Assembly (NCBI GenBank): GCA_016704465.1
Contig: JADJAD010000008.1
Coordinates: 124,001-188,000, forward strand
DNA: 64,000 nt
From: Gemmatimonadota bacterium
GTDB lineage: Bacteria; Gemmatimonadota; Gemmatimonadetes; Gemmatimonadales; Gemmatimonadaceae
Reading direction: 5' to 3'
Part shown: one piece after another, positions 28,224-39,368 of the stretch
Numbering within the stretch: the first letter of the stretch is position 1
Layout of the letters: the number at the start of each line of letters is the position of its first letter
Translations under genes and position numbers: made by a program
The notes under the pieces: model-generated
Databases searched by the model: none
Told to the model about the DNA's origin: nothing
Seen by the model: only the letters and a program-made list of their open reading frames with translations

Positions 28224-28631
28224 ATGCTGGCCCGCCACCTTCGCTGTGCTGCAGCCCTCGTTGTCGTCGTTTTCACCACTGCCTCGTGCCGCTTCGAGCC
28301 GGACGGCGCGGCACCGCTCGACGTCCCCGATGCGTATCGCACCTGGTGGGCAGACTTGGAGCGCTGCGCCCAGCGATCGGCCGACTTCGACCGGCTGCGC
28401 TTCTGGACGGTGAATGGCGAGACCTTTCCGTGTCCCGACGGGCCGTGTGCCGGGCGCTGGCAGTCGCCGCATCACATCTACATCGCCGAGCGGTGGATCA
28501 ACCACCCGGCACTCGTCAAGCACGAGATGCTCCACGACCTCCTCGGAACGGGAGATCACCCGCCGGCGACGTTCGGTCCAGCGGGGTGCAACCTGTTCTG
28601 GAGCAGGCCCGCCCCGTCCGGTGCGACCTGA
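28224..28631 (+). CDS. Putative lipoprotein with zincin-like HExxH motif
   Basis: 135 residues: signal ALVVVVFTTASC with a lipobox (TASC), so probably lipid-anchored. After a Cys-containing middle the sequence ALVKHEMLHDLLGTGDHPPA carries HExxH followed by Gly and His at +4 and +8 of the second His, close to but not matching the metzincin HExxHxxGxxH spacing. A small zinc peptidase is plausible; family not recognised. Confidence 0.6.
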   Translation: MLARHLRCAAALVVVVFTTASCRFEPDGAAPLDVPDAYRTWWADLERCAQRSADFDRLRFWTVNGETFPCPDGPCAGRWQSPHHIYIAERWINHPALVKHEMLHDLLGTGDHPPATFGPAGCNLFWSRPAPSGAT

Positions 28632-28696
28632 CGCGCTCCCGCGGGACACGGCAGGGCGCGCACAATTGGCGAGGGTCGCGATCGACGCGACGGTGG

Positions 28697-31597
28697 CTAG
28701 GGTCGGTACGTGACGCTCACGTACGGGCGGATCTTCTCCTTGTAGGGATCATCCATCGAGTATCCCACCCCGAACCGCACCCGCGTCTCGGGAAGTCGCG
28801 CAAAGCCGAGTCCCGAGAACTGCCACTCCTGCTCGGCGCCGAGAATCCGCTGGTAGCGCGTTCGCTTGTCGCCGGCCGCGAGCCAGACCGCGTACGGAGT
28901 CAGCCCGAACAACTCGGTCGACACGCGTCCGATTCCCAGCTTGCGTCCCGACGCGTATCCTACGGGGACTGACGGAAGCGAGATGCGCTGCGACAAGAAC
29001 GCCCCATCCACGAACGGGAGGTAGCCGCCCCCCACCGCGAACTGCTCGTACGCGCGGCCAAATTCGCCGGGCCCGGCGGCCGACGTCGATCCGACGGTCA
29101 CGTCGGCGCGTAGCGAACGGCCCCCCCCTCGCACGGCGATCGAGCCGGTGGTCACCGTCCGCGTCCACGAGTCGCCGCCGGTCCCACCCTGGGCCACCTG
29201 CGCATGCAGCAGGGGATGCACCGTCAGCCCACGCCACGACCACGTGAGCCGCCCTCGCACTTCGCCGAATCCCATAGTGCGCCCGGCCCCATCCAATTGA
29301 TTTCCCTCGACCTGGGCCAGGCTTCCCCCTGCCCGCAACGACACCCCCCAGGGTCCGCGGTCGCGATCGAAACGGGCGGCCAACCCCATACCGGTGAACC
29401 GCGCGTCGATGTCGAGCGAGGCGAACGACCCGGCCACCTGTTCGGACGGGGCATGGTCGGTGTACCACGCGCTCGTTTCCAGCTGGATCGGCCACAGGCG
29501 AATTCCCGTGGCCAGCGATCCGCCACGCCACGCGCCGCGCTGTCCGTACCCTCCCTGGCCGACGACGCTGAAACGTCCCACCGGGTCCATGTTCGCGACC
29601 ATCAGCGAGACCATGTCGCCGTCCGGGCCCAGGCTCACGCCGGGCAGCACGCGCCAGCCTCGTGGCCCCAATCCATACTCGCGTGGTCCTTGCACCGGCT
29701 GTGGCGCGAACACCAACCCGCTGTCCAACCCGCTCGGCGCCGCCGGAGAGAGGCGCGCGTCCAGCGCCACGACGCGCTCGGCGCCGCTCGCCTGCGCCGT
29801 CGCGAGGGGCAGGCGCCGGATGTCGTAGCCCTTCGCGTGGAGGGCGAGATACCAGACATCACCAGCGGACGTGACTTCCGGAGCGGCCACCGCGCCGATC
29901 ACGCGCGACAGCGCGCGCGGTGCGGCGGTCTCGGGATCCAGCAGTTCGAGGTTCGCCACACCCCCACGCTCGCTCACGACCACCAACTGTCCGTCGCTGG
30001 TCCACGAGGGGGAATGGCGACTGGCGCGGTCGCCCGGGCTCACCGGGTGCGCGTTCCCGGTCGTGGCGTCGACGACGAACGTGAACCACTGGCCGTCCCG
30101 CTGCACGCTCGCGGCGATGCGTCGACCATCGGGCGACCAGCGCGGACGGTGCCAGACGATGAACGGTGACCCCGGCGCCAGCGTGCTCCACGCGCCGGTG
30201 CGCAGATCCACGCGCACCAGGTCGCAGATCCCCGCCTCGCATCGGACCGCGGCAGCACTGCGTCCGTCGGGCGACGGATCGCCCGCGCGAATGCCGGCGC
30301 CGTGGGTCACCCGACGGACCCCGCCACGTCGCGTGTCCCAGATGAACAGGTCGGGTCGCGAGGCACCGTCACCCAGCGGCTCGTCTCGGCTGACCAGGAG
30401 GCGCTCGCCGTCGGCGAACCACCGCGGATTCTCATGACTGCGCCCCGCCACGGCGAAGAGCGTCTTCAGCACCTTGCGGGGCGGCGGAAAGGAGTCGAAC
30501 GGGGCGACGTCGAGTGGGTCCCGCCGCAGCATGCGTTCACGCGCGCGGATGCGGGCGGAGTCGATCGGTTCGGTGCGCGCGGACCAGACCACGAGGCGCG
30601 ACGGCGCGGTGGCCGAGCGAAGGACCACCGCCACTCGCTCGCCGTCCTTCGAGACGGCAGGCTCTCCCGTTCCCCGTGCGAGCTTCTGCACCAACGTTCC
30701 CTCCACCGTCCCCGCCGATTGCAGCTGGCGTCGTATGTCCAGCGACTTCTCCATGACCTCCGTGTAGAAGAGGCCGTACAAATCATCCGGTGCGGCGCCG
30801 TAGACCCCACGAAAGGCGTCGGCGAAGCTCCGGCGCTGCCGGGCACTCATGCGACGCCACAAGTGGTTCAGGCTCTCCTCGCCCTTGCGCTCGACGAGCC
30901 ATGCCAGGAAGGCCGATCCCACGAGATAGCGCATCGACCCGCCCAGGTACGGCCCGGTTGCATTGAGCTGACCGTACGTCGGCAGGCGTCCCTCGAGCGC
31001 CCACTGGCGGAGGATCGCCGCGCGCCCGACGGAATGCGGGCGCCCGTTGCCGGTGAGCTGGCCCTCGACGTACGTGGCAAAACCCTCGATCACCCACGCG
31101 GGTGACTTGCGAGCGACGGGCCCGATGCGCGATGGCAGCAGGCGCCAGAGGAAACGCTCGCCCGGATTCCGCGGCGCGAAGGTGAGGTGGGCGATGTGGG
31201 CGTATTCGTGCACCGCCAGCACCTCGCCCCAGCCGCGGTGCTGCCCGAAGCTCGGCGATGGGGTTGGCGGGGTCGGCCAGAGAAAGATGACAGGTCCCTC
31301 CAGCAAGGGGACGGCAAAGCCGTTCGCCACGTTCGCCGGATCGTCCACCATCACCGTCACCCTTGCCGAGGGCGCGTTGCCCACCAAGGTGTTCACCGCC
31401 GCCGCATACGATTCCATGCGCTCGGCGATCGGCAGGACCCAGGTCCGCATCTCGGCGGGAAAGTGCAGGCGAAAGTGCGCCGTTTCTACGCTCTGCCAGG
31501 CCCGGGAGGGTCGCGTCAGGTCCTGCGCGCTCGTCGGCTGGGCGGCGGCGAACAACACGGCGAATACGAGGGCCAGCGTGTGGGAGCGTCGGAGCAT
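28697..31597 (-). CDS. Large secreted protein: MA-type peptidase, beta-propeller and C-terminal barrel
   Basis: 966 residues from ATG 31597, which places the signal peptide (LRRSHTLALVFAVLFAAA) at the start. Part 1 (about 30-330) is a gluzincin-like domain with VLAVHEYAHIAHL and WVIEGFATYVEG supplying HExxH and the distant Glu. Part 2 (330-640) has repeated propeller strands (PSPDGRS, RWSPDGRR, SWTSDGQ). Part 3 (about 660-966) has alternating aromatic/Gly strands ending YVSVTYRP, as expected for an outer-membrane barrel. A surface-anchored protease is the simplest reading. Confidence 0.75.
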   Translation of the reverse strand: MLRRSHTLALVFAVLFAAAQPTSAQDLTRPSRAWQSVETAHFRLHFPAEMRTWVLPIAERMESYAAAVNTLVGNAPSARVTVMVDDPANVANGFAVPLLEGPVIFLWPTPPTPSPSFGQHRGWGEVLAVHEYAHIAHLTFAPRNPGERFLWRLLPSRIGPVARKSPAWVIEGFATYVEGQLTGNGRPHSVGRAAILRQWALEGRLPTYGQLNATGPYLGGSMRYLVGSAFLAWLVERKGEESLNHLWRRMSARQRRSFADAFRGVYGAAPDDLYGLFYTEVMEKSLDIRRQLQSAGTVEGTLVQKLARGTGEPAVSKDGERVAVVLRSATAPSRLVVWSARTEPIDSARIRARERMLRRDPLDVAPFDSFPPPRKVLKTLFAVAGRSHENPRWFADGERLLVSRDEPLGDGASRPDLFIWDTRRGGVRRVTHGAGIRAGDPSPDGRSAAAVRCEAGICDLVRVDLRTGAWSTLAPGSPFIVWHRPRWSPDGRRIAASVQRDGQWFTFVVDATTGNAHPVSPGDRASRHSPSWTSDGQLVVVSERGGVANLELLDPETAAPRALSRVIGAVAAPEVTSAGDVWYLALHAKGYDIRRLPLATAQASGAERVVALDARLSPAAPSGLDSGLVFAPQPVQGPREYGLGPRGWRVLPGVSLGPDGDMVSLMVANMDPVGRFSVVGQGGYGQRGAWRGGSLATGIRLWPIQLETSAWYTDHAPSEQVAGSFASLDIDARFTGMGLAARFDRDRGPWGVSLRAGGSLAQVEGNQLDGAGRTMGFGEVRGRLTWSWRGLTVHPLLHAQVAQGGTGGDSWTRTVTTGSIAVRGGGRSLRADVTVGSTSAAGPGEFGRAYEQFAVGGGYLPFVDGAFLSQRISLPSVPVGYASGRKLGIGRVSTELFGLTPYAVWLAAGDKRTRYQRILGAEQEWQFSGLGFARLPETRVRFGVGYSMDDPYKEKIRPYVSVTYRP

Positions 31598-31647
31598 CGT
31601 GCGGCGCGGAATCGTACGAGTGGACGAATCGAGGGACAGGCGGTCGA

Positions 31648-31653
31648 GTATAT
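31648..31653 (-). promoter_or_regulatory. Candidate -10 box (TATACT)
   Basis: TATACT on the minus strand about 50 bases upstream of ATG 31597, within an unusually AT-rich gtatata stretch. No convincing -35. Confidence 0.4.
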
Positions 31654-31801
31654 ACCCGCGCTCGCTCCCCATCGTCGGTCGTAGCTCACAGCCCGCGTGT
31701 GTCCTGCGCCGTATCGAGGCCGATCGAGACGACGGCGCGTCGTCCCCACGTTGCGGGAGCGCCCGTGCGCGGCGGGGCAGGGGGGTGCATGAAACAACAG
31801 G

Positions 31802-31828
31802 GGGACGAGAGCAGCCTGCTCTCGTCCC
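31802..31828 (-). terminator. Intrinsic terminator with 12-bp stem
   Basis: gggacgagagca at 31802-31813 pairs with 31817-31828 across a three-base loop. On the minus strand it is followed by a T-rich stretch (cccctgttgttt), fitting the end of the small membrane-protein transcript at 31876. Confidence 0.75.
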
Positions 31829-31875
31829 TCAGACGACCTGTGCACCGGTTCGAGCGGGCGACGTGCCCCCACGAC

Positions 31876-32040
31876 CTACCCCTTCTTCGCGTTGACGGCG
31901 TCCTGCAGCCAGGTCATGGGAATGAGGAACAGCGGCGTGAGGAAGTGCCCGAGAAGGAGATTGACCCAGGTGAGCGCAAGATAAAAGGCGCCGAGCCCGA
32001 GTCCGGCCCACAGCGTGCCAAAAACGGAGGAATGCTCCAC
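31876..32040 (-). CDS. Small membrane protein of unknown function
   Basis: 54 residues from GTG 32040 (VEHSSVFGTLWAGLGLGAFY...), with two hydrophobic stretches and a basic end (NAKKG). The frame extends to 32187 without similarity, so the shorter form is chosen. It is followed by a good terminator, supporting a real transcript. Not recognised. Confidence 0.55.
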   Translation of the reverse strand: MEHSSVFGTLWAGLGLGAFYLALTWVNLLLGHFLTPLFLIPMTWLQDAVNAKKG

Positions 32041-32166
32041 GGTGCGTTCTCGTTCGGGTTGGGGAAATTTCTGCGGGGAAAGTACTCGTGCGTGGCGAGC
32101 GGCACCAGTCCGCTCCTTCGCCCTCCCTCGCCCGAATGGACGACGGAAAACGCGTGGGACGCTCGG

Positions 32167-32172
32167 TAGATT
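32167..32172 (+). promoter_or_regulatory. Candidate -10 box (TAGATT) of a leaderless tilS transcript
   Basis: TAGATT ends seven bases before the GTG at 32180, with no ribosome site between. No -35 seen. Confidence 0.3.
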
Positions 32173-32179
32173 CATCCAC

Positions 32180-33580
32180 GTGTCCACCTACACCGCGAAG
32201 TCCTCCGTCTCCCTGAGCTCGACGAGCAACGCGAGCGAGCGCATCGAGCTGGCGGCGGGCTCCCTCGTTGCGCCGGGGAGCCCGCTGGTGCTGGCCGTCT
32301 CGGGTGGCGTCGATTCGATGGTGCTCCTGAACGCGGTGGGAGCGGCGTTGGGGTCGGGGCCGCGCGATCACGTTGTCGTGGGTACGTTCGACCATGGGAC
32401 GGGTTCGCATGCGGAGCGTGCGGTGGAGCAGGTGCGTCGCAGCGCCGATCGGTGGGGGGTGCGGTGCGTGGCGGGGCGAACGCAGGTCCCGCTGTTCGGC
32501 GAAATGGCCTGGCGCGACGCGCGGTGGCGATTCCTGCGTGGAATCGCGGCCGACATGCGGGGAGACGTCGCGACCGCGCACACGCGCGACGACCAGGTCG
32601 AGACGGTCGTGATGCGCATTCTTCGCGGGTCGGGGGCGCGCGGCATGAGCGGCATGCGCGCCCAGTCACTGGTACGTCGTCCGCTGATCGCCATCGACCG
32701 GGCCGACATTGTCCGGTACGCCGTCGAGATGGGCGTGACGTGGACCGATGATCCCTCCAACGTCGACCGCCGCTACCTGCGCAACCGGGTGCGCCTCGAG
32801 CTGCTCCCCGCGCTCCGCCGCGTGCGACCGGCAATCGATGGCGAACTGCTGACGATCGCCGAGCAGGCCGCCGCCGTTCGACGCGCGTGCATCGACGTCG
32901 TGCGACCGCTCGTGCGCACGGCATCACACGGTCGGGTCGTCGCCAGCCGCGTGGCCGACCCGACCTGGGGCTCGGATGCGCGGGCGCTGCTCTGCCAGAC
33001 CGTCGCTGAGTTCGGCGGCATCACGCTGGACCGGCGCGGGACCGACCGCCTGTCGCGGTTTATCGTGGAAGGGCGCCCAGGGAGCCGGATTCCCCTGGCC
33101 GGGGGATTCGAGGCGGTGCTGCGCGACGACACGATCGAGTTGCGACGCACCGCCGTCGTGCCGGCGCCCGTGCTGCTTCGACCGCCGTGGGACGCACGAT
33201 TCGGGGGGTGGCACTTTCGGCGGCGTGCGGCCCCGCTGTGCGAGGAACGAGCCGGTCCTTCGACCGAGGTCGCTGAGCCAGCACTGCACCAACTGCCCCC
33301 CGCGCACGATCCGTGGATGGCGTGGCTCCCCGTCGATGCGACGACCGAAGTGCGGCCGTGGCGAGCTGGCGACCGAATGCCGTCGTCAGGCAGTGGCTTG
33401 CGGCGTGTGAAACGGTTTCTTTCCGATAGTCGCGTGGCCGCCGCCGATCGTGCGGGGTGGCCCGTCGTTGTGTCCGATGGCGAAATTGTCTGGATTCCAG
33501 GAGTGCGCCGCGCCGCTGCGGCATCCGCTCGGTCCGGTCGACCGAGAGTCTGCATTGTGTGTGAACGCATCCAAGGATGA
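32180..33580 (+). CDS. tilS: tRNA(Ile)-lysidine synthase
   Basis: 466 residues. P-loop LAVSGGVDSMVLLNAV (SGGxDS), FDHGTGSHAE, ATAHTRDDQVETVVMRILRG and the RNxxR-type segment YLRNRVRLELLP identify TilS; the C-terminal domain has WRAGDRMPSSGSG with RRVKRFLSD. It makes lysidine at C34 of the minor tRNA-Ile(CAU). The order tilS-hpt-ftsH is conserved in many bacteria. Frame extends upstream to 32015 without conservation; GTG 32180 preferred. Confidence 0.9.
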   Translation: MSTYTAKSSVSLSSTSNASERIELAAGSLVAPGSPLVLAVSGGVDSMVLLNAVGAALGSGPRDHVVVGTFDHGTGSHAERAVEQVRRSADRWGVRCVAGRTQVPLFGEMAWRDARWRFLRGIAADMRGDVATAHTRDDQVETVVMRILRGSGARGMSGMRAQSLVRRPLIAIDRADIVRYAVEMGVTWTDDPSNVDRRYLRNRVRLELLPALRRVRPAIDGELLTIAEQAAAVRRACIDVVRPLVRTASHGRVVASRVADPTWGSDARALLCQTVAEFGGITLDRRGTDRLSRFIVEGRPGSRIPLAGGFEAVLRDDTIELRRTAVVPAPVLLRPPWDARFGGWHFRRRAAPLCEERAGPSTEVAEPALHQLPPAHDPWMAWLPVDATTEVRPWRAGDRMPSSGSGLRRVKRFLSDSRVAAADRAGWPVVVSDGEIVWIPGVRRAAAASARSGRPRVCIVCERIQG

Positions 33581-34112
33581 TCCCCGCCTCGAAGGGCGGC
33601 CGGTGAAGCGCATCGCCCTGAGCGCCGAGCAGATTCAGGATCGGGTCGCGCAGCTCGGCGACGAGATCACGCGCGCGTATCCGGACGGCGAGCTTCTCGT
33701 CCTTGGATTGCTCAAGGGGAGCTTCATTTTCCTCAGTGACCTCGTTCGCTGCGTGCGACGACCGCTGCACGTCGACTTCCTCGTCGCGTCGTCGTACGGG
33801 AACGAGACACAATCGAGCGGATTCGTGCATTTGGTGTATGATCCGGAAACAGAGCTCGCGGGTAAACACATTCTACTCGTAGAGGACATCGTGGACTCGG
33901 GGCGCACGTTGAGCCGGGTCATCGAGGTTCTGCAGCAGCGGAACCCGCGCTCGCTCGAGATCTGCGCGTTGCTCGACAAGCACGTTGCTACGCACCTGAC
34001 CTATCCGCCGAAGTTTGTCGGTTTCGATGCCCCCAACGAGTTCCTCGTCGGGTATGGGCTCGATCACGCCGAGAGCTTTCGCCATCTGCCGTACATCGCA
34101 AGTTTGCAGTAA
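33561..34112 (+). CDS. hpt: Hypoxanthine phosphoribosyltransferase
   Basis: 183 residues. LLVLGLLKGSFIFLSDLVR, HVDFLVASSYGNET and the PRPP motif ILLVEDIVDSGRTL are standard HPRT; FVGFDAPNEFLVGYGLD closes it. It salvages hypoxanthine and guanine. GTG 33561 overlaps the tilS end by 20 bases; GTG 33603 (VKRIALSAEQ) is an equally good start giving 169 residues. Confidence 0.92.
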   Translation: MNASKDDPRLEGRPVKRIALSAEQIQDRVAQLGDEITRAYPDGELLVLGLLKGSFIFLSDLVRCVRRPLHVDFLVASSYGNETQSSGFVHLVYDPETELAGKHILLVEDIVDSGRTLSRVIEVLQQRNPRSLEICALLDKHVATHLTYPPKFVGFDAPNEFLVGYGLDHAESFRHLPYIASLQ

Positions 34113-34127
34113 CCAGGGACCGCTGAC

Positions 34128-36105
<1,978 letters not shown>

Positions 36106-36125
36106 ACACGCCGAGGCGGGTTCGA

Positions 36126-38087
36126 CTGACGGCCGAGGGCGCCGCCGCGATCAGCGGCGGCGCCCTCTTTGCCGTCTATCTCGCCACGCTCGCCCCGTCT
36201 GTCACCCTGTGGGACAGCGGCGAGTTTCTCGCCGCCGCGCGTACGCTCGGGATCCCGCATCCCCCCGGCACCCCGCTCTTCATCTTCTGGTCGCGGGCGT
36301 GGGCGGCGCTGTTCGGGTGGCTTCCCTTCGCCCTGGCGGTCAACCTGGCGTCGGCGGCATCGGCCGCGACGGGGGCGGCGCTGTTCGCCTGGCTGGTCTC
36401 GCGATGGACCGGTCGCCCGGCCGCTGGACTGGTGGGCGCGGTGGTCGGCGGTACGATGGCGACCGTCTGGCAGAGCGCGACCGAGGCCGAGGTCTACAGC
36501 CACGTCCTCCTCGGGGTCGGGCTGGCGCTACTCGTCGCGGAGGTGGCGGGGACGCGGTGGAGCTGGCGACATCGCACGGTGCTGGCCTTCATCTTCGGCC
36601 TCGCCGTCCCGCTGCACCTCAGCGTCCTGGTGGCGGGGCCGGCCGTCATCCTGCTGGCCGCCACCGACCGCGCAGGCCTCTGGTCACTCCGGGCGTCGCT
36701 CGTCCCCGCCGGCGCCTGGGCGGTGGCGGTCGGCATCGGGACCGTCTCGATCCTCCCCGTGGCGCTGGGAGGAGCGCTGTTCGTCGTGGCCGGCGCGCTC
36801 TCGGACACCGATCCCGCTGGCCAGGGACGTCCCCGGGCGCTGCTCGCGTTCGCGCTGACACTCCTCGGCGCCAGCTTCGTGCTCGTCATGCTGGTGCGCG
36901 CTCAGCACGATCCGGCAATCAACGAGGGGAACCCCGCGCACTGGCAGTCGCTGCTCGACGTGATCGCCCGGCGCCAGTACGACGTCCCTCCGCTCTGGCC
37001 GCGGCGCGCCCCGGCCTGGCTGCAGTTCGGCAACCTGATCCAGTACGCGGACTGGCAGGTGGCCGTGGGGGTGAGCAGCGACCCAGGACCGTCGCCGTGG
37101 CGCACTTCGATCACGCTGGTGTATGCAGCGCTGGCCGTGCTCGGCGCCCGCTGGCATCGTCGTCGGGACCGGCGCAGCTGGAACGTGCTCGCCCTGCTCG
37201 CCCTGTGCTCCTCGCTCGGCGTGGTGGCGGTGCTGAATCTCAGGGCGGGGCCATCCTTTGGCTGGGGGATCCTGCCCGACGACGCGCTGCGGGAGGCTCG
37301 CGAGCGCGACTACTTCTTTGCCCTCGCCTTCCTCGTCGTCGGACTCTGGATCGGCTGCGGCATCACGGCCCTGACCGAGCGATGGCGTGGTGCGACGGGT
37401 CGCGCGGCCTGGCTGCTGGTCGCGCTGCCGCTCGTTCTCAACTGGCGCGGGGTAGACCGACGGCGCGGTCGCGAGGCGACACTGGCGAACGATGTCGCCC
37501 TCGCGCTGCTACAGCGGCTCCCGGCGCACGCGGTGCTCGTCCTGGCCGGCGACAACGACAGCTTTCCGATCTGGTACGCGCAGCAGGTAGAGGGCGTGCG
37601 GACGGACGTGACGCCGGTGACGATCCCGCTGCTCGGCGCCGGGTGGTATCGCCGCGAGCTGCAGCGACGTCACGACTTGTTGCCCGTCGAGAGTGCGTCC
37701 TCGTGGGGCGGGGTGGCCGCGACGCTGAGGATGATCGGCCGCGCAGGGCGGAGTCTCGGTCGTCCGGTCGTCGTCGCGGTCTCCGTCGCCCCGGCCGATC
37801 GTCGGGCCGTTGCCCCGGAGCGTGGTTGGACACTCGAGGGGATGTGGTACCGCCCCTTGGATCGCGACGCGTCGAGCGGCGCGCTGTCGATCGATTCCAT
37901 CGCCGTGTCCCAGGCCGAGCAGTGGTGGCAGCGACGGAGTGGCGCCACGCTCGGACTCAACGCTCGCGATCCGGCGGGTCGCTACGTGCAGCGACTGCTC
38001 ACCTGTCCGACGCTCGCCCGCCAGCGACTGGTCGCGCCGACGCCGGTCGCGCCGGGCTTACTTGAATCGATCTGTAACTTCCGATAA
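36126..38087 (+). CDS. DUF2723 multi-spanning membrane protein (TMEM260-like)
   Basis: About 653 residues. The N-terminal block YLATLAPSVTLWDSGEF with IPHPPGTPLF, then many hydrophobic helices, and LAGDNDSFPIWYAQQVEGV with DVTPVTIPLL near the end, are DUF2723 hallmarks. These resemble GT-C glycosyltransferases; the human relative TMEM260 is an O-mannosyltransferase, so a sugar transfer role is inferred only. No ATG, GTG or TTG precedes the conserved block in frame: CTG 36126 is the nearest candidate and the first ATG (36432) is too late. Either CTG is used or a small indel hides the start. Confidence 0.75.
   Translation: MTAEGAAAISGGALFAVYLATLAPSVTLWDSGEFLAAARTLGIPHPPGTPLFIFWSRAWAALFGWLPFALAVNLASAASAATGAALFAWLVSRWTGRPAAGLVGAVVGGTMATVWQSATEAEVYSHVLLGVGLALLVAEVAGTRWSWRHRTVLAFIFGLAVPLHLSVLVAGPAVILLAATDRAGLWSLRASLVPAGAWAVAVGIGTVSILPVALGGALFVVAGALSDTDPAGQGRPRALLAFALTLLGASFVLVMLVRAQHDPAINEGNPAHWQSLLDVIARRQYDVPPLWPRRAPAWLQFGNLIQYADWQVAVGVSSDPGPSPWRTSITLVYAALAVLGARWHRRRDRRSWNVLALLALCSSLGVVAVLNLRAGPSFGWGILPDDALREARERDYFFALAFLVVGLWIGCGITALTERWRGATGRAAWLLVALPLVLNWRGVDRRRGREATLANDVALALLQRLPAHAVLVLAGDNDSFPIWYAQQVEGVRTDVTPVTIPLLGAGWYRRELQRRHDLLPVESASSWGGVAATLRMIGRAGRSLGRPVVVAVSVAPADRRAVAPERGWTLEGMWYRPLDRDASSGALSIDSIAVSQAEQWWQRRSGATLGLNARDPAGRYVQRLLTCPTLARQRLVAPTPVAPGLLESICNFR
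36135..36170 (+). terminator. Perfect 14-bp hairpin plus TTT after ftsH, inside the DUF2723 N-terminus
   Basis: gagggcgccgccgc at 36135-36148 pairs fully with 36154-36167 across gatca, followed by ttt. It has the form of an intrinsic terminator, 30 bases after the ftsH stop, yet the same bases encode AEGAAAISGGALF of the next protein. Confidence 0.65.
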
Positions 38088-38090
38088 ATT
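38062..38090 (+). promoter_or_regulatory. Sigma-70-like promoter upstream of yggS
   Basis: TTGAAT at 38062-38067, 17-base spacer, TAAATT at 38085-38090; ATG follows eight bases later at 38099. It is an AT-rich island overlapping the DUF2723 stop. The spacing implies a leaderless or near-leaderless mRNA. Confidence 0.6.
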
Positions 38091-38098
38091 GGCATGTT

Positions 38099-38782
38099 AT
38101 GCCTTTTCCGGGGCTTCCTGAACGATTGCGCGTGGTGCAGGACCGCATCGCTGCGGCAGTGGCGCGAGGCGGCCACGGCCAGCGAGTCGAAGTCGTGGCG
38201 GTCACCAAGACGCACGGTGCCGATGCCGTGCAGGCCGCGTGGGACTGCGGTCTCCGGGCAGTGGGTGAGAACAAGGTGCAGGAAGCGCTCTCGAAGATGG
38301 ACGAGGTCCAGGTGCCGATTGCCTGGCACCTGATCGGACACCTGCAACGCAACAAGGCGAAGTTCACTCCGCGCTTTGCCCTGGTGCAATCGATGGATAG
38401 CCCTCGGCTCGCCGATGCGCTGCACGACGTCGGGGTGCGCGAAGGGACGGTGATTCGCGTGCTCGCGCAGGTGAACGCCTCGGGTGAGGAGAGCAAGGGT
38501 GGGTATGCCGTCGATGCCGTGCGGGCCGATGCGGATCGGCTGCGCACGCTCCACGGCATCGCGGTGGTCGGCGTGATGACGATGGCGCCCTTCGACGCCG
38601 ATGAGCGCGTGCTGCGGGCGACGTTCGCCGGCGCGCGCGTTGCGCGCGAGGCGCTGTGCGAGGCCGGGCACCCGGCGCGGGAGTTGTCGATGGGCATGTC
38701 GACCGACTACGAGGTAGCGGTCGAGGAGGGCGCGACGATGGTCCGCCTGGGCACGATCCTGTTTGGAGAGCGTACGCCATGA
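38099..38782 (+). CDS. yggS: YggS/PROSC-family pyridoxal phosphate homeostasis protein
   Basis: 227 residues, alanine-racemase-like barrel. EVVAVTKTHGAD carries the PLP lysine; AVGENKVQEALSKM, WHLIGHLQRNKAKF, VNASGEESKGGY and LSMGMSTDYEVAVEEGATMVRLGTILFG are the family blocks. It binds PLP and keeps B6 and amino-acid pools balanced. ATGA overlap with the DivIVA-like gene repeats the common yggS-divIVA linkage. Confidence 0.93.
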   Translation: MPFPGLPERLRVVQDRIAAAVARGGHGQRVEVVAVTKTHGADAVQAAWDCGLRAVGENKVQEALSKMDEVQVPIAWHLIGHLQRNKAKFTPRFALVQSMDSPRLADALHDVGVREGTVIRVLAQVNASGEESKGGYAVDAVRADADRLRTLHGIAVVGVMTMAPFDADERVLRATFAGARVAREALCEAGHPARELSMGMSTDYEVAVEEGATMVRLGTILFGERTP

Positions 38783-39333
38783 CCGACGAATCATTCCACC
38801 TGACCCCGCTCGACATTCGTCGCTTCGATTTCGGAAGTGCGCTGCGCGGGTATGATCGCACGCGCGTGGACCAGTTTCGCGAGCAGGCGGCCAACGAGGT
38901 CGAGCGACTCGTCAGGCAGAGCCAGGCGCTGGAGGCCAAGGCGCAGGGCTTTCACGAACAGCTGCGGGCGTTTCGCGAGCGGGACAAGGCGATCAACGAG
39001 GCGCTCATCTCGGCGCAGCAGCTGCGCGCCGAGGTGCGCGAGCAGGCCGAGCGCGAGGGGCAGCTCATCCTGCGCGAGGCGCGGGCGGACGCCGAGCGCA
39101 TCGTGGCCGCGGCGCAGAACGAGACGCGCCGGATCGAGGGTGAGCTGGAGGCGCTCGTGCGCCAGCGTCGAGTCTACCTGGCGCAGGCGCGGTCAATGAT
39201 CGAGCGGCACCTGGCAGAGGTCGAGGCCGCCGAGGCGAGCACCGCCGCGATGACGCCCGAACGATCCGAACCGCCAGCCAGCGCCGCGCCGGTCGAAGCG
39301 CCCGGGTGGCTGGACGCGCTGGTGAAGGAGTAG
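38779..39333 (+). CDS. DivIVA domain protein
   Basis: 184 residues. The N-terminus LTPLDIRRFDFGSALRGYDR is the DivIVA membrane-curvature motif, followed by about 100 residues of charged coiled coil and a Pro-rich tail ending WLDALVKE. Probably organises the pole or septum. The ATG overlaps the yggS stop. Confidence 0.88.
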   Translation: MTDESFHLTPLDIRRFDFGSALRGYDRTRVDQFREQAANEVERLVRQSQALEAKAQGFHEQLRAFRERDKAINEALISAQQLRAEVREQAEREGQLILREARADAERIVAAAQNETRRIEGELEALVRQRRVYLAQARSMIERHLAEVEAAEASTAAMTPERSEPPASAAPVEAPGWLDALVKE

Positions 39334-39368
39334 CGGGACGCATGGTGACTCGAGCGACGGCGTGACGC

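Noticed and set aside
36135..36170. Moving the DUF2723 start downstream of the hairpin
   Set aside because: It would remove the conserved WDSGEF/HPPGTP block, since the next ATG is at 36432.
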